Assembly (NCBI GenBank): GCA_028874995.1
Contig: JAPPGM010000064.1
Span: 1-59,384 of the forward strand
DNA length: 59,384 bases
Reading direction: 5' to 3'
From: Gemmatimonadota bacterium
GTDB lineage: Bacteria > Gemmatimonadota > Gemmatimonadetes > Longimicrobiales > Gaopeijiaceae
Positions 1-8,840 of the stretch are shown piece by piece; position 1 is the first letter of the stretch; each line of letters opens with the position of its first letter. The notes below the pieces were generated by a model. The model was given only the letters and a program-made list of their open reading frames with translations. It did not search any database and was not told the DNA's origin. The position numbers and the translations under genes were made by a program.

Positions 1-38
<38 letters not shown>

Positions 39-52
39 GGAGTTTCGAGTAA

Positions 53-76
53 GGGTGGCCCCGCAGGGGGTCGCCC
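53..76 (+). other. Hairpin between 16S rRNA and era
   Basis: Bases 53-62 pair with 67-76 over all ten positions (eight Watson-Crick and two G-U pairs) around a GCAG tetraloop. No T-tract follows, so it does not look like an intrinsic terminator. It could be a processing stem for the 16S precursor or a structure in the era leader. The function is inferred only from position. Confidence 0.5.
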
Positions 77-89
77 GGAAAGATTCTCA

Positions 90-1181
90 GTGTCTACCCG
101 TCCGCTTCTCATGACCGTCGATTGTTTTTCGACGCATTCCGCTTCCCCGGATGAAGCGGAGACGCGCCCCCGCCATTCAGCGCCAAGCGCCGGCGTCGCA
201 TGGGAGGACGGCGGGGCGCAGCGCTTCGATCACGACCTCATGGACGCAGAACCGGCAGCCCACCGCACCAGCAGCACGGCGCCCGCCGAACCCGGCCGGG
301 CGGGATACGTCCTCCTGGCGGGCCTTCCGAACGCGGGGAAATCCACCCTGCTCAACGCGCTCGTCGGCGAGCATCTGAGCATCGTCACGCCCAGGGCGCA
401 GACGACGTGGCAGCGGGTGGCGGGGATCCGCACCGAGGCCGGTGCCCAGATGGTGTTCCTGGACACCCCCGGGATCGTGACGAATCCGCGGCTCTTTCAC
501 CGCTCGATGCTCGCCGAGGCGGAGGGGGCCCGCGGCGAGGCCGACGCGGCGGTGGGAGTCGTGGATGGAACTTCACCGGGTTCCCCGGAGCAACGGCAGA
601 TGCTTCTCGACTTCCTGGGGCGGTGCCGGTGTCCGGCGGCGCTCGCGGTCAACAAGGCCGACCACCGCCGGTTCGACCCCGGGCCGGGCGGAGAGCTCGC
701 TCGCACGCTGGGAGTCCCCGCCTTCGGCATCTCGGCGCGCAAGGCGTCCGGACTCGGTCCACTGCTGGCATTCCTGCGCTCCAACCTCCCTGAAGGGCCC
801 TTCCTCTATCCCGAGGACGACATCGCAACAGCCTCCACCCGGTATTTCGTGCGGGAACTGGTGCGCGAGACGGTGTTCGAGAACTTCCGCCAGGAGATCC
901 CGTACTCGGTCGCGGTGCGCGTGGAGGAATTCCGCGAAGGAGAGGACCCCGTGTACATCGCCGTGAGCCTGTACGTCGAGCGGAAGTCCCAGAAGGGGAT
1001 GCTGATCGGGAAGGGCGGGGCGGGAATCAGGGCCGTCGGCGCACGCGCACGGCCCAAGATCGAGCACCTTTTGGGCCGACGGGTGTATCTTGACCTGTGG
1101 GTGAAGGTCTGGCAGGGATGGACTCGCAGCAAGGAGGGACTCAGTGCTTTCGGATACAGGGTACCCGATGACATTGCATGA
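90..1181 (+). CDS. era: GTPase Era
   Basis: Ras-like GTPase needed for 30S assembly and 16S 3'-end maturation; its C-terminal KH domain binds the 16S tail. Visible motifs: G1 GLPNAGKST, G3 DTPGI, G4 NKAD, G5 SARKASG, then a KH domain with GMLIGKGGAGIRAVG and the RRVYLDLWVKVW ending typical of Era. The reading frame opens at GTG 90 and gives 363 aa, about 60 more than usual. The first ~70 residues have no Era homology, so ATG 240 (313 aa) is a likely alternative start, although neither start has a clear Shine-Dalgarno. It lies 52 bp after the 16S rRNA end and may be co-transcribed with it. The 3' end overlaps the next gene. Confidence 0.95.
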   Translation: MSTRPLLMTVDCFSTHSASPDEAETRPRHSAPSAGVAWEDGGAQRFDHDLMDAEPAAHRTSSTAPAEPGRAGYVLLAGLPNAGKSTLLNALVGEHLSIVTPRAQTTWQRVAGIRTEAGAQMVFLDTPGIVTNPRLFHRSMLAEAEGARGEADAAVGVVDGTSPGSPEQRQMLLDFLGRCRCPAALAVNKADHRRFDPGPGGELARTLGVPAFGISARKASGLGPLLAFLRSNLPEGPFLYPEDDIATASTRYFVRELVRETVFENFRQEIPYSVAVRVEEFREGEDPVYIAVSLYVERKSQKGMLIGKGGAGIRAVGARARPKIEHLLGRRVYLDLWVKVWQGWTRSKEGLSAFGYRVPDDIA

Positions 1182-2172
1182 ACGGTGCCGGCGGGTTGCG
1201 CGGATGCTGCTGTTGCCGCTGGGCCTGGCGGCGGCGGGACCGCTCACGGCGCAGGAGGTCGTCGACGACGGAGAGACCCAGGAGGGAGCACTCTTTCTCC
1301 TGCTCCCGATCGGTGCCCAGGGAGTCGGGTTGGGGCGTGCGATGACCGCGCTTCACAATCCGGAGGCGGCGTTCTGGAATCCCGCCGGGATCGCCGAGGA
1401 GACGGAACGGCGGGCGCTGTTGTACCGCGGAGACCAGCTGGCGGGCGCCGCGACCGCGGCCAGCTTCCTTTTCCCCTGGCAGCGGGTGGGCACCTTCGGG
1501 CTGTCCTATCTGCTCCTTGACCTGGACGACCAGGATGTGACGGACGATTTCGGCAACACTCTGGGTTCCTTCTCCGTGCGCAACCACCTCGCCATCGCCA
1601 GCTTCGCCACTTCGCTGCCCTGGGGCATAAACGCGGGGGCCAACCTGAAGCTGGTCCAGTTCAGGGTGGGATGCCGGGGCCAGTGCACCGACGTGGAGAC
1701 CACCAGTTCCGCCTATGCGGTGGACGTCGGAGTCCAGGCCCAACCCTTTTCCACCCTTCCGCTGCGCTTCGGTTGGATGCTCGCGCACGCCGGAACCGAG
1801 TTCAGGAGCTCGAACGAAGAGGGACAGGCCCTGCCGTTGCCCACCCGCCTCCGTTTCGCGCTCGCCTACCGGGTCCTCCACCGCGTCGTCGAAGACGAGC
1901 CGCTGGACTTGTGGGCCAGCGTGGAGACGGAGGACCGTGCCCGCGACCCCGGTTCGCCATCGGTGTATTTCGGTCTGAACCTTTCGGCCGCGGATATGTT
2001 CTTCGTGCGGACCGGCTACGTGGGGGGCCAGCTCGACCAGACCGACGGTGCGACCGTCGGGCTGGGTTTGCGCATCGACCGCTTCGACCTGAACCTGGCC
2101 ATGTCCCTGACGCGTTCGATGGTGACCGGGCAGAGCCAGCCGATCCACGTGACGCTCGGGGTTGCGTTCTAG
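1144..2172 (+). CDS. PorV/PorQ-like outer-membrane beta-barrel protein
   Basis: A 342-aa protein with an N-terminal signal peptide (hydrophobic stretch MLLLPLGLAAAGPLTA followed by QE) and then alternating beta strands. The GRAMTALHNPEAAFWNPAG segment is typical of the PorV/UPF0164 family of FadL-like outer-membrane proteins. The last residues end in a phenylalanine (GVAF), as expected for a BAM substrate. GTG 1144 has a strong AGGAGGG about five bases upstream, inside era; ATG 1168 is the alternative and leaves a neater signal peptide. The substrate is unknown. It is translationally overlapped with era. Confidence 0.75.
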   Translation: MLSDTGYPMTLHERCRRVARMLLLPLGLAAAGPLTAQEVVDDGETQEGALFLLLPIGAQGVGLGRAMTALHNPEAAFWNPAGIAEETERRALLYRGDQLAGAATAASFLFPWQRVGTFGLSYLLLDLDDQDVTDDFGNTLGSFSVRNHLAIASFATSLPWGINAGANLKLVQFRVGCRGQCTDVETTSSAYAVDVGVQAQPFSTLPLRFGWMLAHAGTEFRSSNEEGQALPLPTRLRFALAYRVLHRVVEDEPLDLWASVETEDRARDPGSPSVYFGLNLSAADMFFVRTGYVGGQLDQTDGATVGLGLRIDRFDLNLAMSLTRSMVTGQSQPIHVTLGVAF

Positions 2173-2415
2173 CAGCCCGTGGACAGAATCCCCCCGGCAT
2201 TCGAGCGGCGATTCATCCGGGCTTCGCTCACCTGTTCACACTGTAATGACAACATTACATTGTGTCATGTGTAGTATACATCTTGCCTCTCCAAGGCTTC
2301 GCTCCGGGGTGCTCCTCGGGCGAAACAGCCCTGCCATTCCCTTCCCGTCGCGCCTTGCCGGCCCGGCGCCGGACTGCTCTCGGTGCTCGGGCGGCTTCAT
2401 CCACGGACCGCTAGC
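2173..2415. promoter_or_regulatory. Intergenic region upstream of prfB with AT-rich palindromic island
   Basis: This 243-bp gap has no gene. It contains a perfect inverted repeat at 2242-2259 (TGTAATG, 4-nt spacer ACAA, CATTACA) followed by an AT-rich stretch with TAGTATACA at 2272-2280. That stretch could hold a -10 element for prfB or be an operator. 2341-2410 is a reverse-strand copy of the dispersed repeat, and a partial copy sits at about 2174-2205. The promoter assignment is inferred from base composition and symmetry. Confidence 0.4.
2341..2410 (-). repeat. Dispersed intergenic repeat, copy 1
   Basis: Read on the minus strand from 2410 this gives GGTCCGTGGATGAAGCC, then CCGAGCACCGAGAG, GGCGCCGGGCCGGC and AAGGCGCGACGGGAAGGG. 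It is clearly homologous to copies at 13811-13880, 17640-17705, 30472-30539 and 49775-49823. It ends five bases before the first possible prfB start. Confidence 0.75.
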
Positions 2416-2424
2416 ATGGCCGCC

Positions 2425-3532
2425 ATGATCGACGCACCCCAACGACTCCGGGCCGCCATTCGGCGAGTCGAGGAACTTCGGGGGTATCTTTGACATCGCC
2501 GCTCGCAGCGAGCGTCTCGCGGTGCTCGACGAAGCTATGGCCGAACAGGGATTCTGGGACGACCCGGATGCGGCCCGGCAGATCATCGACGAGGCCAACC
2601 GGATCAAGGGGTGGCTGGAACCGTGGGCCGCGCTGCGGACCAGGGGCGACGAACTGGGCGAGTTGAGCGAACTCCTCAGCGAGGAGGAGGACGAAGATCT
2701 CGAAGAGGAGTGGCGGGAGGAGATCCGGGCCCTGGAAGATGGCCTGGATGTGCTGGAATTGCGGACCATGCTGCAGGGTGAGGACGACCACCGCGAGGCC
2801 ATGCTGACCATCCACCCGGGCGCGGGCGGGCTGGAGTCGCAGGACTGGGCGGAGATGCTGTCGCGCATGTACATGCGGTGGGCCGAGCGGCGCGGATTCG
2901 GCCTCAAGGTGCTCGACCTTCAACCGGCCGAGGAGGCCGGGATCAAGAGCGTGACCCTGGAGATCACCGGCGACCACGCATACGGGTATCTGCGGGCCGA
3001 AAAGGGGGTCCACCGCCTGGTCCGGATCTCGCCCTTCGACTCGCAGTCGCGCCGGCACACCTCTTTCGCCTCGGTCTTCGTCTACCCCGTGCTCGATGAC
3101 GAGATCGAGATCGAGATCGACGAATCCGACCTTCGGGTCGACACCTTCCGCGCGTCGGGGGCAGGGGGGCAGCACGTCAACAAGACCGATTCGGCGATCC
3201 GCATCACCCACGAGCCGACGGGAATCGTGGTGTCGTGCCAGCAGGAACGCTCCCAGCACAAGAACCGCTCCACCGCGATGAAGATGCTGAAGGCGGCGCT
3301 CTACCAGCGCGCGCGCGAGGAGAAGGAGAAGGAGAAGCAGGCGATCGAGTCGTCCAAGACCGAGATCGCGTGGGGGAACCAGATCCGCTCCTACGTATTC
3401 GCGCCCTACACGATGGTCAACGACCACCGTACCGAACTCAAGAAGGGCGATGTGAACGCGGTCATGGACGGCAAGCTGGATCCCTTCATCGAGGCCTACC
3501 TGAAGAGGTTCAGCGCGGCCCGGGTGGCGTAG
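2425..3532 (+). CDS. prfB: Peptide chain release factor 2 (programmed +1 frameshift)
   Basis: RF2 recognises UGA and UAA and releases the nascent chain. The downstream frame alone (from ATG 2522) lacks the N-terminus. The upstream frame from ATG 2425 (or ATG 2416) reads MIDAPQRLRAAIRRVEELR, reaches CTT TGA at 2488-2493 and must slip +1 to GAC at 2492 to continue as DIAARSERL. The slip site CGGGGGTATCTTTGAC copies the classical RF2 signal: internal Shine-Dalgarno-like G-run, 3-nt spacer, CTT then TGA C. The product is about 368 aa. The SPF anticodon-like tripeptide (near 3030) and the GGQ catalytic loop (near 3166) are present. Regulation is by self-sensing of RF2 level. Confidence 0.95.
2479..2494 (+). 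promoter_or_regulatory. prfB programmed +1 frameshift site
   Basis: CGGGGG acts as the internal Shine-Dalgarno-like element, followed by TAT, the slippery CTT and an in-frame TGA followed by C, a weak termination context. The zero frame stops at 2491-2493, and the +1 frame reads GAC from 2492 and is open to 3532. The layout matches the autoregulatory site known from Escherichia coli prfB. Confidence 0.93.
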
Positions 3533-3535
3533 CCG

Positions 3536-5143
3536 GTGGCGGAGACGGCCAGGGCAGGCGACGATCTCCCGCGGGTCGGGAAGGCGCGGATGGAGAAGCT
3601 GGCGGCGCTCCGTGAGCGTGGGGTCGCGGCATTCGCCTACTCCTTCGATGTGACCCGCCACGCCGCTCCCTCAGTGGCCGACTTCGAGGAGAGGGAGGGG
3701 GAGGGAGGCGGCCGGACCGGTGCCGGGGGGGCAGGGGGAACGCGAGACGGCGACGAGGCCGGAGCGGAAGCGGAAGGGGGTGGACAGACCACCAGGGGCC
3801 GGTGGGCGGGCCGCATGGTCGGCTTCCGTTCGCACGGGAAGAGCGCTTTCGCCGACCTCGAGGACCACACGGGCCGCGTCCAGGTCTACTTCAGGCGAAA
3901 CGTCCTCGGGGACGACGCGTACTCGCTGCTGGAACTGCTGGATCTGGGCGACTGGATCGGGGTGGAGGGGTCGCTCTTCCGTACCCGCATGGGGCAGGTG
4001 ACGGTCCTGGCGGAGGAGTTCGAGCTGCTCAGCAAGTCGCTTCGCCCCCTGCCTCTGGGCAAGGTCGAGGTGGACGCCGAGACGGGGGAGAGGGTCACGC
4101 ACGCCGGCTTCGCCGACCGGGAATCCCGCTACCGGCAGCGCTACGCCGACCTGGCGGTCAACCCCGATGTGCGGCGGGTTTTCCGGACCCGAACCCGCAT
4201 CGTCACCGCCATCCGCAGCTTCCTGGACGACCTGGGATTCGTGGAGGTCGAGACGCCGGTGCTGCAGCCTCTCTACGGAGGCGCGTCGGCCCGGCCGTTC
4301 GTCACGCACCACCTTGCGCTGGACCGCGTGCTGTACCTGCGCATCGCCGACGAGCTGTACCTGAAGCGGCTGATCGTGGGCGGAATGGACCGGGTCTACG
4401 AGATCTCGAAGGACTTCCGCAACGAGGGGATCGACCGCTTCCACAACCCGGAGTTCACGATGCTGGAGTTCTACCAGGCCTTCGCGGACTACGAGGACAT
4501 GATGGAGCTGGTGGAGCGCCTGGTGGTGGCGGTGGCGGAAGCGGCGGGCGGCAGCCGCGGCTGCACCTTCCAGGGGGCGGAGATCGCCTTCGAGCGCCCA
4601 TTTGCCCGCGTCTCCTTCGTGGAGAGTCTGGGTGAGGCCATGGAGGGCGATCCACTCGATGTGCCGGAGGACGAGCTCCGTGCGCGGGTGGAGGAGCGGG
4701 GGGCGGGGGACCTGGCGGGGGCGGGACGCGGCAAGCTGCTGGACAAGCTCTTCGGGGAACTGGTCCAGCCGTCTCTCGTGCAACCAACCTTCGTGGTCGA
4801 CTACCCAAAGGAACTGAGCCCGTTGGCCAAGGAGAAGCGGGGCGCGCCGCGCCTGACGGAGAGGTTCGAGCTTTTCGTTGCTGGCGAGGAGCTGGCCAAC
4901 GCTTTCAGCGAATTGAACGATCCCATCGCGCAGCGGGCACGTTTCGAGGACCAGGCAGCCCTGCGGGCGGCCGGAGACGCGGAGGCACAGGTGGTCGACG
5001 AGGACTACATCAGGGCGCTGGAATACGGCCTGCCCCCGACCGGAGGCGTGGGGATAGGGGTCGACAGACTGGTCATGCTGTTGACGGACCAGGCGTCGAT
5101 CCGGGACGTCATCCTCTTTCCCACGCTGCGGGAAGGGGAGTAG
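3536..5143 (+). CDS. lysS: Lysyl-tRNA synthetase, class II
   Basis: Charges tRNA-Lys. N-terminal OB-fold anticodon-binding domain (about residues 85-180), then the class II catalytic core with motif 2 (FRNEGIDRFHNPEFTMLEFY region) and motif 3 (GGVGIGVDRLVML) near the C-terminus. Length 535 aa, somewhat longer than usual because residues ~43-85 form a Gly/Glu-rich low-complexity insert between the first helix and the OB fold. GTG 3536 starts four bases after the prfB stop, so the two are probably co-transcribed. The insert is unusual but does not interrupt catalytic motifs. Confidence 0.95.
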   Translation: MAETARAGDDLPRVGKARMEKLAALRERGVAAFAYSFDVTRHAAPSVADFEEREGEGGGRTGAGGAGGTRDGDEAGAEAEGGGQTTRGRWAGRMVGFRSHGKSAFADLEDHTGRVQVYFRRNVLGDDAYSLLELLDLGDWIGVEGSLFRTRMGQVTVLAEEFELLSKSLRPLPLGKVEVDAETGERVTHAGFADRESRYRQRYADLAVNPDVRRVFRTRTRIVTAIRSFLDDLGFVEVETPVLQPLYGGASARPFVTHHLALDRVLYLRIADELYLKRLIVGGMDRVYEISKDFRNEGIDRFHNPEFTMLEFYQAFADYEDMMELVERLVVAVAEAAGGSRGCTFQGAEIAFERPFARVSFVESLGEAMEGDPLDVPEDELRARVEERGAGDLAGAGRGKLLDKLFGELVQPSLVQPTFVVDYPKELSPLAKEKRGAPRLTERFELFVAGEELANAFSELNDPIAQRARFEDQAALRAAGDAEAQVVDEDYIRALEYGLPPTGGVGIGVDRLVMLLTDQASIRDVILFPTLREGE

Positions 5144-5145
5144 CG

Positions 5146-6402
5146 GTGAGGTCGCAGACCCGGCTGGCCTGGTTCCTCGCACGCCGGTACCTCGCGTCCC
5201 GGAAAGGCGGGGGCTTCCTCTCCTTCATCACCTGGATCGCGCTGGCCGGCATCACGGTGGGCGTCACGGCGCTGGTCGTCGTGATCGGCGTCATGACCGG
5301 GATGCAGAACGAACTGCGCGCCAAGATCCTCGGGTCCACGCCACACATCACCGTGGGGCGGCAGGGCAGCTCGTTGCGGCTCGCGGACTGGGAGGCGGTG
5401 GTCGGGAAGGTGGAGGCGGTCGATGGAGTCGTGTCGGCGGCCCCGGTGGTGTGGACGCAGGTCGGACTCGAACACCGAGACTACCCACAGGTCCTCAACC
5501 TCTTCGGAGTGGATCTCGACGCGGACGGCCCGCCCGTCACCGACATGGAGGACAGCCTGCGGAGCGGGTACCTGTCACTGGAGAAGGAGCCGGGGGGGCT
5601 CGCGCCGTTCGTGCCGGGCAACGGCCTGGCCCTGCGGATGGGTCTCTTCGTGGGTGACACGGTGAGGGTCGTGGCGATCGAGAACTCGAAGGTGGGCCCC
5701 AACGGAGAGCTGATTCCGCGGACGGATGAATGGGTGGTTTCGGAACTCTTCTCGACGGGCATGTACCAGTACGACATGGGCAACGGCTACGCGGCGATGG
5801 GCGACGTGCAGGAGCTGCTCGATCTGGACGACAACGTGGTTTCATACGTGGGTGCGCGCGTCGAAGACCCCTGGGACGCGCAGGCGGTGGCCCAGGCGGT
5901 GCGGGAAGAGTTGGGCGGAGCGTCATACACGGTTGACTCGTGGACTGAGACGAACCGCCAGCTCTTTTCGGCGCTGAAGCTGGAGAAGCTGGCGATGGGC
6001 GTGATCGTTTCGCTCATCATCTTCGTCGCCGCCTGCAACATCGTGAGCACGCTGGTCATGGTCGTGGTCAACCGCACCCGGGAGATCGGCATCCTGAAGG
6101 CGATGGGGCTCACGCGGAAGGACACGCTGCGCACCTTCGTCTTCCAGGGACTGTGGATCGGGGTCATCGGCACGCTGGCCGGGCTTACTCTGGGCTTCAT
6201 TCTCGCGTTCCTCATCGAGGAGCACGGGCTGATCCGCATTCCGCCGGACATCTACTTCGTGGACCGTCTGCCCGTGTCGATCTCTCCCTCGGACATCCTC
6301 TGGATCTGCGGCGTGAGCCTGTTGATCTCGCTGCTGGCCACCATCTACCCCGCACGGCAGGCCTCGGGACTGCAGCCCGTGGAGGCGATCCGCCATGACT
6401 GA
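5146..6402 (+). CDS. lolC: LolC/LolE-family lipoprotein-releasing ABC permease
   Basis: Inner-membrane subunit of the ABC system that extracts lipoproteins from the inner membrane for transfer towards the outer membrane. One N-terminal membrane helix (ITWIALAGITVGVTALVVV), a large periplasmic domain, then three C-terminal helices with the conserved REIGILKAMGL coupling segment: the FtsX/MacB fold in LolC/E arrangement. 418 aa. GTG 5146 follows the lysS stop by two bases, with a purine-rich GGAAGGGGAG before it. Only one permease gene is present, so a homodimer (LolF-like) is likely; a second subunit could lie elsewhere. It overlaps the ATPase gene by 8 bp. Confidence 0.85.
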   Translation: MRSQTRLAWFLARRYLASRKGGGFLSFITWIALAGITVGVTALVVVIGVMTGMQNELRAKILGSTPHITVGRQGSSLRLADWEAVVGKVEAVDGVVSAAPVVWTQVGLEHRDYPQVLNLFGVDLDADGPPVTDMEDSLRSGYLSLEKEPGGLAPFVPGNGLALRMGLFVGDTVRVVAIENSKVGPNGELIPRTDEWVVSELFSTGMYQYDMGNGYAAMGDVQELLDLDDNVVSYVGARVEDPWDAQAVAQAVREELGGASYTVDSWTETNRQLFSALKLEKLAMGVIVSLIIFVAACNIVSTLVMVVVNRTREIGILKAMGLTRKDTLRTFVFQGLWIGVIGTLAGLTLGFILAFLIEEHGLIRIPPDIYFVDRLPVSISPSDILWICGVSLLISLLATIYPARQASGLQPVEAIRHD

Positions 6403-7165
6403 CGCGGCCGCGCGGATCCCGATCAACGGAGACGGTACCGCGAGGGCACGCGCGGGGCGGTTCCCCGCGGGCGAGGCAGTCGACGCCGGTCCGCCAGTCG
6501 AGGCCCGCGGACTGCACCGCACGTACAGGGGCGTCGCCGGCCCGGAACTCCACATTCTGCGGGGCGTGGACCTGGCCCTGGACTGGGGCGAAGCGGTAGC
6601 CATCGTGGGAGCCAGCGGCTCGGGAAAGTCAACGCTGCTCCACCTTCTGGGCGCCCTCGACCGACCCTCCGCGGGCTCGGTGCACATCGGCGGCACCGAC
6701 GTGGCCACCCTGGGCGACACGGAGGCGGCGAAGCTCCGGAACAATCGCATCGGATTCGTGTTCCAGTTCCATCACCTGCTGCGCGATTTCACCGCACTGG
6801 AGAATGTCATGGTACCCGCCTTGATCCGCGGCGACGATCCCGAAGCGGCCCGATCGCGTGCCGCGGACCTGCTCGGGCAGGTGGGGCTCGGCGGCCGGCT
6901 CGGTCACAGGCCGCGCCAGCTGTCAGGCGGGGAACAGCAGCGGGTGGCGGTGGCCCGGGCGCTGGTGAACGAGCCCTATGTCCTCCTCGCGGACGAACCC
7001 ACCGGCGATCTGGATACGGCCACCAGCAGGGATGTTCAGGACCTTCTCTTCGAGATGAAGGAGCGTCACGGTGTTGCGCTTGCCGTCGTAACCCACAACC
7101 GTGAACTGGCCTCGAAGGCGGAGCGAGTCCTGCGGCTACGCGAAGGGATTCTCGACAATGTCTGA
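6395..7165 (+). CDS. lolD: LolD-family ABC transporter ATPase
   Basis: ATP-binding subunit expected to pair with the LolC/E-type permease just upstream. Walker A GASGSGKST, Q-loop FVFQFHHLL, signature LSGGEQQRVAVARAL, Walker B VLLADEPTGDLD and the H-loop VVTHN are all intact. The LL.DFTALENVMVP stretch after the Q-loop fits the MacB/LolD subfamily. 256 aa, including an N-terminal extension of ~30 residues before the ABC fold. ATG 6395 overlaps the permease end, and its stop overlaps the mcsA start. The assignment is good at subfamily level; the substrate is inferred from the neighbour. Confidence 0.88.
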   Translation: MTDAAARIPINGDGTARARAGRFPAGEAVDAGPPVEARGLHRTYRGVAGPELHILRGVDLALDWGEAVAIVGASGSGKSTLLHLLGALDRPSAGSVHIGGTDVATLGDTEAAKLRNNRIGFVFQFHHLLRDFTALENVMVPALIRGDDPEAARSRAADLLGQVGLGGRLGHRPRQLSGGEQQRVAVARALVNEPYVLLADEPTGDLDTATSRDVQDLLFEMKERHGVALAVVTHNRELASKAERVLRLREGILDNV

Positions 7166-7679
7166 ACTGGACAGGGTGTGCGACCGTCCGAACTGCGGGA
7201 ATCCGGCGCATGTGCACCTCACGGAAGTCGTGGACAACAAGATGTCCACGCAGTACCTGTGCAAGTCCTGTGCAGAGGAGAAGGGACTGAACCCGGTTTC
7301 GGGGCAGGGGGTGGATGTCGCCGAGTTTCTGGAGCAGTTGACCCGCGGGGAAGAGGTGGGGGAGGCGAGCGCCACCACCGAGCCGTGTGCTTTCTGCGGC
7401 CTGAGCCTGGACGGTTTCCGGGAGACGGGCCGCCTGGGATGCCCCCACTGCTACACGACCTTCGAACCCGGGTTGCGCCGCCTGCTCAACCGGATCCACG
7501 GGGCGGCGCGGCACACGGGCAAGGTGTACCTGCCGCCCGACCCCGCCGCCGCGGAGCGGGACCGGCGACTGGACGACCTTCGCCGACGCCTCCAGAGTGC
7601 GGTGGACACGGAAGACTTCGAGCGGGCCGCGACGTTGCGGGATCAGATACGCGACCTCGAACCGGCCGGATCGCCATGA
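7158..7679 (+). CDS. mcsA: McsA, zinc-finger activator of the protein arginine kinase
   Basis: 173-aa adaptor and activator of McsB. Two zinc-ribbon halves are visible: CDRPNC with LCKSC, then CAFC with CPHC. A C-terminal UVR motif (LQSAVDTEDFERAATLRDQI) is the ClpC-contact type also seen in ClpC and UvrB/C. ATG 7158 overlaps the stop of the ATPase gene by 8 bp and the mcsB start overlaps its own stop (ATGA), so the three are translationally coupled. In Firmicutes the equivalent operon begins with ctsR; none is present here. Confidence 0.88.
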   Translation: MSELDRVCDRPNCGNPAHVHLTEVVDNKMSTQYLCKSCAEEKGLNPVSGQGVDVAEFLEQLTRGEEVGEASATTEPCAFCGLSLDGFRETGRLGCPHCYTTFEPGLRRLLNRIHGAARHTGKVYLPPDPAAAERDRRLDDLRRRLQSAVDTEDFERAATLRDQIRDLEPAGSP

Positions 7680-8776
7680 AAACGCCGGACATCCTGCGTG
7701 ACTTCGGCCTGGGATGGCTCGACGCCAGCGGTCCGCACGCCGATATCGTCCTGTCCACCCGGGTGCGTCTTGCGCGCAACCTCCAGGGACATCGCTATGC
7801 CACCCAGGCGGACGCGGGGGACCGTGAAGCCGTCTACAGCGCCGTCGCGGGCATGGTTGATACCCCCGTTATCCCGGCAGGCTTCAGGCTTCTGCGGATG
7901 GGAGAGCTGGACGCGCACACCCGGCGGATCTTTCTGGAACGACGTCTCGTCTCCTCCGAACTGCTGAGCCGGAAGCGGGCCGAAGAGCCCACGGCGGGTG
8001 CCGCCCTGCTCGTCTGTCACGGTGATCCGGTCACCATCATGGTCAATGAAGAGGACCACCTGCGTCTGCAGAGCCTGGTCTCGGGCCTCAGCGTCATGCA
8101 GGCCTGGAGTATGGTCGACCGTCTCGACGACGGGATCGGCCGGGACCTTTCACTGGCCTACCACCCCGAATTCGGTTTCCTGACATCGTGCCCCACCAAC
8201 ACCGGGACCGGGTTGCGGGCGTCCGCGCTGGTACACCTGCCGGCCCTGGTGCTGACAAAGGAGATCACCAGGGTCCTCGAGGGTCTCGACCGGGTCGGTC
8301 TTACGCACCGGGGCCTCTACGGCGAGGGATCCGACTTCGTGGGGAACTTCTTCCAGGTCTCCAACCAGAAGACGCTCGGCAGGAGCGAGGAGGATCTGGT
8401 GGAGCATTTCGGGAACACCGTCGCCACGGTCATCGAGAAGGAACGCCGCGCACGCCAGGTTTTGCGAGGCGCCGGGCCCAGGACGGAAGACCTGATCTGG
8501 CGCGCGTACGGACTGCTGCGCCACGCCCGCCTGCTGACCTACCGTGATCTGATGGAACTCCTGTCGGGTGTGAGGCTCGGGGTCTCGCTGGGGATGCTGC
8601 CGTCACCCCGGGTGAGCGCACTCAACCGGATCATCATTTTCGCGCAGGCCGCGCACCTCGCGGAGGCCGCGGGGAGGGAGCTCGACGCATCGGAGAGACA
8701 GGCTCACAGGGCCCAGTACGTACGTAGGGTACTGGAGGGCGAAAACGGCTCCCCCACTACCGATACCGGGTCATGA
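7676..8776 (+). CDS. mcsB: McsB, protein arginine kinase
   Basis: Guanido-phosphotransferase that phosphorylates arginines on proteins to mark them for ClpC-ClpP. Signatures: STRVRLARN near the N-terminus, NEEDHLR in the middle and the nucleotide/substrate signature CPTNTGTGLRASALVHLP. 366 aa, normal length. Start ATG 7676 overlaps the mcsA stop. The C-terminal allosteric phospho-arginine motif, RDxxRA in Bacillus, reads RQAHRA here, so the Asp is replaced by Gln if my alignment is right. Followed by clpC, giving the canonical mcsA-mcsB-clpC order in a diderm. Confidence 0.9.
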   Translation: MKTPDILRDFGLGWLDASGPHADIVLSTRVRLARNLQGHRYATQADAGDREAVYSAVAGMVDTPVIPAGFRLLRMGELDAHTRRIFLERRLVSSELLSRKRAEEPTAGAALLVCHGDPVTIMVNEEDHLRLQSLVSGLSVMQAWSMVDRLDDGIGRDLSLAYHPEFGFLTSCPTNTGTGLRASALVHLPALVLTKEITRVLEGLDRVGLTHRGLYGEGSDFVGNFFQVSNQKTLGRSEEDLVEHFGNTVATVIEKERRARQVLRGAGPRTEDLIWRAYGLLRHARLLTYRDLMELLSGVRLGVSLGMLPSPRVSALNRIIIFAQAAHLAEAAGRELDASERQAHRAQYVRRVLEGENGSPTTDTGS

Positions 8777-8840
8777 AGGCGATTTTGGTAGGGGGCGGGT
8801 GCAGCGATGTCCGGCTGACGGCTTCGGAGGGCCGACCAGG

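Noticed and set aside
53-76. Intrinsic terminator after 16S rRNA
   Set aside because: Stem is strong but followed by GGAAAG, not a T-run; kept only as a structural element.
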